From Palleronia aestuarii (GTDB taxonomy: Bacteria; Pseudomonadota; Alphaproteobacteria; Rhodobacterales; Rhodobacteraceae), in the NCBI RefSeq assembly GCF_003253995.1, contig NZ_QKZL01000025.1, positions 1-48,105 on the forward strand: DNA of 48,105 bases. Direction: 5' to 3'. Both the position numbers and the translations under genes were made by a program. The notes beneath the pieces are model-generated. The model saw nothing but the letters and a program-made list of their open reading frames with translations, ran no database searches and was not told the DNA's origin. How positions within the stretch are numbered: the first letter of the stretch is position 1; each line of letters starts with the position of its first letter. Of the stretch, positions 43,972-48,105 are shown piece by piece.

Positions 43972-44814
43972 TCAGCGTCCTTTCTTGCGGGCGTGGCGCG
44001 AGCGCACGATGAGCTTCTGCGACGCCTTGTTCGTGTTACGGGTGCGGGCGCCTTTGGTGGGCTTTCCCCAGGGCGTGACCGGGTGGCGTCCACCAGAGGT
44101 ACGGCCCTCGCCGCCGCCATGCGGGTGATCGACCGGGTTCATCACGACGCCTCGGACCGACGGCCGCTTGCCGTAATGCCGATTGCGTCCCGCCTTGCCC
44201 AGGTTCTGGTTCGAGTTGTCCGGGTTCGAAACCGCACCGACGGTCGCCATGCATTCCTGCCGGACGAGACGAAGCTCACCGGAGGAGAGGCGGATCTGCG
44301 CGTAGCCGCCATCGCGACCCACGAACTGGGCATACGTGCCCGCCGCCCGCGCGATCTGGCCGCCCTTGCCGGGCTTCAACTCGATGTTGTGGATGATCGT
44401 GCCGATCGGCATGCCGGAGAACGGCATCGCGTTGCCGGGCTTCACATCGACCCGCTGACCGGAGACGATCTTGTCGCCGATCGCCATGCGCTGGGGCGCG
44501 AGGATGTAGCGTTGCTCGCCGTCCGTATACTGGATGAGCGCGATGAACGCGGTGCGGTTCGGGTCGTATTCGATCCGCGCCACGACCGCTTCCATATCGT
44601 GCTTTGTACGGCGGAAATCTACGATCCGGTAAAGACGCTTCGCCCCGCCACCGCGGCGGCGCATCGTGATTCGTCCGGCGTTGTTCCGGCCACCATGCTT
44701 GGTCAAACCCTCGGTGAGGGACTTGACCGGACGGCCTTTCCACAGCTCCGAACGGTCGATCAGCACCAGCCCGCGCTGGCCCGGCGTCGTCGGCTTGTAC
44801 GACTTGAGTGCCAT
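43972..44814 (-). CDS. rplB: 50S ribosomal protein L2
   Basis: A 280-residue protein: [20 protein letters not shown] start, [17 protein letters not shown] near residues 40-56 and the conserved [25 protein letters not shown] segment near residues 224-248 that contacts the peptidyl transferase region. It lies 200 bases after rplW, an unusually long spacer with three hairpins. Confidence 0.98.
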   Translation of the reverse strand: MALKSYKPTTPGQRGLVLIDRSELWKGRPVKSLTEGLTKHGGRNNAGRITMRRRGGGAKRLYRIVDFRRTKHDMEAVVARIEYDPNRTAFIALIQYTDGEQRYILAPQRMAIGDKIVSGQRVDVKPGNAMPFSGMPIGTIIHNIELKPGKGGQIARAAGTYAQFVGRDGGYAQIRLSSGELRLVRQECMATVGAVSNPDNSNQNLGKAGRNRHYGKRPSVRGVVMNPVDHPHGGGEGRTSGGRHPVTPWGKPTKGARTRNTNKASQKLIVRSRHARKKGR

Positions 44815-44839
44815 GCTTTCTGTCTTCCGTTAGCTATAG

Positions 44840-44857
44840 CGGATCCCCATGGATCCG
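44840..44857. other. Hairpin in rplB leader
   Basis: CGGATCC at 44840-44846 pairs exactly with GGATCCG at 44851-44857 around CCAT, 26 bases before the rplB start on the minus strand. Confidence 0.55.
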
Positions 44858-44940
44858 ATGTTAAAGGGCCCCGGAGGTCCCCGTGTCGCGGGTCTTTCGA
44901 CCCAATCTCTTAAGGTGATCGGCGCTCCGCCTCCACCATT

Positions 44941-44960
44941 GTCTCCCCGATCGGGGAGAC
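44941..44960. other. Perfect 20-bp palindrome in the rplW-rplB spacer
   Basis: GTCTCCCC at 44941-44948 and GGGGAGAC at 44953-44960 flank the self-complementary GATC, so the whole 20 bases are a palindrome. In RNA it makes an 8-bp stem with a 4-base loop; in DNA it would suit a dimeric protein. No U-run follows on the minus strand. Confidence 0.65.
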
Positions 44961-44974
44961 GGGCTTCTTTCACC

Positions 44975-45005
44975 GGATAGGCCCAGGGTCAAGCCCCGGG
45001 TATCC
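44975..45005. other. Hairpin after rplW
   Basis: Arms GGATA, CCC, GGG and their partners at 44975-45005 make an 11-pair imperfect hairpin with a bulge and a 5-base loop, 9 bases after the rplW stop on the minus strand. Confidence 0.55.
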
Positions 45006-45014
45006 CGGACGGAC

Positions 45015-45308
45015 TCAGAGGCCCGTCGAGACGTCGATCGTGTTGCCTTCCTCAAGCATCACGTAGGCCTTCTTGACGTCACGCCGGCGACCCGGCCGGC
45101 CGCGGAACCGCTTGGCCTTGCCCTTCGTGATCGACGTGTTGACCGCCTTCACCTTGACATTGAAGAGATCCTCCACGGCCGCTTTGATCTGCGGCTTGGC
45201 CGCATCCATCGCCACTTCGAAAACCACGGCGCCGTGCTCTGACGCCATCGTCGCCTTCTCCGTGATGATCGGCTTACGGATCACGTCGTAATTCTCGATC
45301 TTGCTCAT
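45015..45308 (-). CDS. rplW: 50S ribosomal protein L23
   Basis: A 97-residue protein with [27 protein letters not shown] at residues 10-36 and [30 protein letters not shown] near the C-terminus. It lies at the exit tunnel and docks trigger factor and SRP. It overlaps rplD by 4 bases. Confidence 0.97.
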   Translation of the reverse strand: MSKIENYDVIRKPIITEKATMASEHGAVVFEVAMDAAKPQIKAAVEDLFNVKVKAVNTSITKGKAKRFRGRPGRRRDVKKAYVMLEEGNTIDVSTGL

Positions 45309-45925
45309 TTCAGTCGTGCCTCCAGGGCTTCGAGACCGGCTTTCGTGATGACCAGCGTATCGCGCTTGAGGATGTCGTAGACATTCGCGCCCATCGAAGG
45401 CAGCACGTCGATCCCGTCGATATTGGCCGCGGCGCGCGCGAAGTTCGCATTCACCTCGGTGCCATCGATGACCAGCGCCCGCTTCCAGCCCAGGTCCTTG
45501 AGATGCTTCGCGAGGGTCTTCGTCTTCGCCTCAGCGAGTTCCGCGGCCTCAAGCACGATGAGATTGCCCGTCGCCGCCTTGGAACTCAGCGCATGCTTCA
45601 GACCGAGCTTGCGGAACTTCTTCGTCAGATCATGGCCGTGGCTGCGCGGAACGGGGCCCTTGTAGATCCCACCCTTGCGGAAGATCGGCGCGTTCCGGTC
45701 ACCGTGGCGTGCACCACCGGTTCCCTTCTGGCGATAGATCTTTTTCGTCGAGTAGGAGGTTTCCGACCGGGTCTTCACCTTATGGGTGCCCTGCTGCGCA
45801 TTGTTGCGCTGCCAGCGCACCACGCGATGCAGGATATCGGCACGCGGCTCGAGCCCGAAGATCGCCTCGTCGAGGTCGACCTGTCCGCTGGTGCCGCCGT
45901 CGAGCTTCAGGACGTCAGCTTGCAT
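45305..45925 (-). CDS. rplD: 50S ribosomal protein L4
   Basis: A 206-residue protein. [22 protein letters not shown] near residues 66-87 is the conserved tunnel-wall loop. The ATG at 45925, with GGAGGGAGA just upstream, is chosen because the protein then begins [11 protein letters not shown]. That start lies inside the end of rplC (11-bp overlap), so translation of the two is coupled. Confidence 0.96.
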   Translation of the reverse strand: MQADVLKLDGGTSGQVDLDEAIFGLEPRADILHRVVRWQRNNAQQGTHKVKTRSETSYSTKKIYRQKGTGGARHGDRNAPIFRKGGIYKGPVPRSHGHDLTKKFRKLGLKHALSSKAATGNLIVLEAAELAEAKTKTLAKHLKDLGWKRALVIDGTEVNANFARAAANIDGIDVLPSMGANVYDILKRDTLVITKAGLEALEARLK

Positions 45926-46793
45926 TGTCGTCTCCCTCCGGCTTGGCGTCCGAGTTGTCGTCATCCGACTTCTCCGACGCGATCTCCGCCTCGGCTTCCT
46001 TCAGCGCCTCGGCTTCCTGGGCTGCCTGCTCGGCGGCCAGGCGTTCGGCCTCAGCGGCCTCGGCGGCAGCGGCTTCCTCGGCGGCCTGCGCCGCCGCCCG
46101 CTCGGCTTCCTCGGCCGCCGACCTGAGCGCGGCCGGGTAGATCACACCGTCCGGGACCGGCTTCTTGACCGCATCCTTGATCGTGACCCATCCGCCCTTG
46201 GAGCCCGGAACTGCGCCCTTGACGAGGATCAGGCCGCGCGTCGCGTCGGTCTGCACGACCTGCAGGTTCTGCGTGGTCACGCGGGCGGCACCCATGTGGC
46301 CGGCCATCTTCTTGCCTTTGAAGACCTTGCCGGGGTCCTGACACTGACCCGTGGAGCCGTGCGAGCGATGCGAGATCGAGACGCCGTGGGACGCGCGCAG
46401 GCCGCCGAAATTGTGCCGCTTCATGGCACCGGCGAAGCCCTTGCCGATCGAGGTGCCGCTCACGTCGACATACTGACCCGCGAAGTAGTGGTTCGCGGTA
46501 ATCTCCTCACCCACCTCGATGAGGTTTTCGGGGGCGACGCGGAACTCCGCGATCTTGCGCTTCGGCTCAACCTTAGCGATGGCGAAATGACCGCGCATCG
46601 CCTTGGAGACGCGCTTTGCCTTCGCCGTGCCCGCGCCGAGTTGCACCGCGGCATAACCGTGGGCATCGGGCGTGCGCTGCGCGACGACTTGAAGCTTGTC
46701 GAGTTGCAGGACGGTGACGGGGATCTGCCGTCCGTCCTCCTGGAAGATGCGGGTCATGCCCACTTTCTTCGCGATGACGCCAGAGCGTAGCAT
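45915..46793 (-). CDS. rplC: 50S ribosomal protein L3 with long Ala/Glu-rich tail
   Basis: A 292-residue L3. Residues 1 to about 225 are the normal protein, including [21 protein letters not shown] near residues 119-139 and [20 protein letters not shown] near residues 149-168 (the methylated glutamine region). The last 67 residues are an Ala, Glu-rich, probably helical tail ending in an acidic [14 protein letters not shown] stretch. Ordinary L3 is about 210 residues. The tail overlaps the rplD start. Confidence 0.96.
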   Translation of the reverse strand: MLRSGVIAKKVGMTRIFQEDGRQIPVTVLQLDKLQVVAQRTPDAHGYAAVQLGAGTAKAKRVSKAMRGHFAIAKVEPKRKIAEFRVAPENLIEVGEEITANHYFAGQYVDVSGTSIGKGFAGAMKRHNFGGLRASHGVSISHRSHGSTGQCQDPGKVFKGKKMAGHMGAARVTTQNLQVVQTDATRGLILVKGAVPGSKGGWVTIKDAVKKPVPDGVIYPAALRSAAEEAERAAAQAAEEAAAAEAAEAERLAAEQAAQEAEALKEAEAEIASEKSDDDNSDAKPEGDDNAS

Positions 46794-46796
46794 GAA

Positions 46797-47117
46797 TCAG
46801 CCTCCCATCACCTTGATGTCGACGGCGACGCCCGCGGCGAGGTCGAGCTTCATCAGCGCGTCCACGGTCTGCGGGGTCGGATCGACGATGTCGAGCATCC
46901 GCTTGTGGGTGCGGATTTCGAACTGGTCGCGGGACTTCTTGTCCACGTGGGGCCCACGCAGGACGGTGAACTTCTCGATCTTGTTGGGCATCGGAATCGG
47001 CCCGCGCACGGAGGCGCCGGTGCGCTTCGCGGTCGAGACGATCTCCTTGGTCGACGTGTCGAGCACGCGATAGTCGAACGCCTTAAGGCGAATACGAATA
47101 TTCTGGCTGGCTGCCAT
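46797..47117 (-). CDS. rpsJ: 30S ribosomal protein S10
   Basis: A 106-residue protein: [23 protein letters not shown] near residues 5-27 and the [37 protein letters not shown]-type core that contacts NusB and the tRNA region. The ATG at 47117 is chosen; the frame extends 20 residues upstream without homology. It is 3 bases before rplC. Confidence 0.97.
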   Translation of the reverse strand: MAASQNIRIRLKAFDYRVLDTSTKEIVSTAKRTGASVRGPIPMPNKIEKFTVLRGPHVDKKSRDQFEIRTHKRMLDIVDPTPQTVDALMKLDLAAGVAVDIKVMGG

Positions 47118-47202
47118 TTTTCTCTTTCCCTTGCGGGTTCCAGTCGAGAGGTGGAAAGGGGATCGCCCCCACCCCACATCGGACCTTTTTTATCTTTCGT
47201 GA

Positions 47203-47223
47203 GCCCCGGGCCGGACCCGGGGC
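47203..47223. other. Perfect 8-bp hairpin after tuf
   Basis: GCCCCGGG at 47203-47210 pairs exactly with CCCGGGGC at 47216-47223 around 5 bases, 18 bases after the tuf stop on the minus strand. The following minus-strand bases are A-rich (ACGAAAGATAAAAAAGG) and lack a U-run, so it is not a canonical terminator. Confidence 0.65.
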
Positions 47224-47241
47224 CTTGCGGGGTGGGTCAGA

Positions 47242-48105
<864 letters not shown>

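Overview
The window is chromosomal DNA from a high-GC alphaproteobacterium, most likely a member of the Rhodobacterales (Roseobacter/Paracoccaceae lineage). Pointers to this are the fused PuuE-UraD enzyme, a membrane urate hydroxylase PuuD with its own cytochrome domain, a Bzt/Aap-type four-gene amino-acid transporter, the rpmH-rnpA-yidD-(EAL)-yidC-yihA-argB neighbourhood, an ATP12 chaperone, and a long S10-spc-alpha ribosomal cluster with adk between secY and rpsM. I see no mobile elements, CRISPR arrays, tRNAs or rRNAs.

Layout. 1-91: a 51-bp tandem repeat cut by the left edge. 184-1471 (+): a DUF6065-like protein and a CIA30-domain protein. 1484-8341: a purine (urate/ureide) catabolism island with an IclR regulator and uraH on the minus strand, puuE-uraD, allA and an NCS2 permease on the plus strand, and puuD-allE on the minus strand. 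8404-11976 (-): TVP38-family membrane protein, FAD-disulphide oxidoreductase and an orphan sensor histidine kinase in one tight run. 12115-17225: rpmH, rnpA, yidD, (DUF1353 protein on the minus strand), EAL protein, yidC. 17314-22073: pentaheme cytochrome c, yihA, an SDR on the minus strand, argB and a SixA-like phosphatase. 22067-26553 (-): bztABCD-type amino-acid ABC transporter. 26771-30280 (-): ATP12, RluA-family pseudouridine synthase, CrcB, RarA. 30359-31630 (-): a luxR-luxI quorum-sensing pair. 31809-48105 (-): rplQ, rpoA, rpsK, rpsM, adk, secY and the spc and S10 operons up to a tuf gene cut by the right edge.

How the genes work together. The purine island encodes urate uptake (NCS2 permease), urate oxidation to 5-hydroxyisourate (PuuD), hydrolysis to OHCU (UraH), decarboxylation to S-allantoin (UraD domain), ring opening to allantoate (PuuE domain), ureidoglycine deamination (AllE) and ureidoglycolate cleavage to glyoxylate and urea (AllA). 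The allantoate-hydrolysing step is not in the window. The IclR protein beside it is the obvious candidate regulator. RpmH, RnpA, YidD and YidC form the usual translation, RNA-processing and membrane-insertion block.

The most unusual features are: the partial tandem repeat beside the DUF6065 gene; a possible 23-codon leader peptide coupled to the IclR start; a membrane-anchored pentaheme cytochrome in the yidC-yihA interval; a split of the S10/spc ribosomal operon by a strong intrinsic terminator followed by a promoter and structured leader between rplP and rpmC; and a consistent pattern of long ribosomal-operon spacers carrying perfect GC-rich hairpins without U-tracts. There are also a small 34-residue membrane protein between adk and rpsM, and C-terminal extensions on ribosomal proteins L3 and S17. 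I found no gene set that I can call a wholly new system. The edge repeat plus the DUF6065 gene, and the hairpin-punctuated ribosomal cluster, are the best leads.
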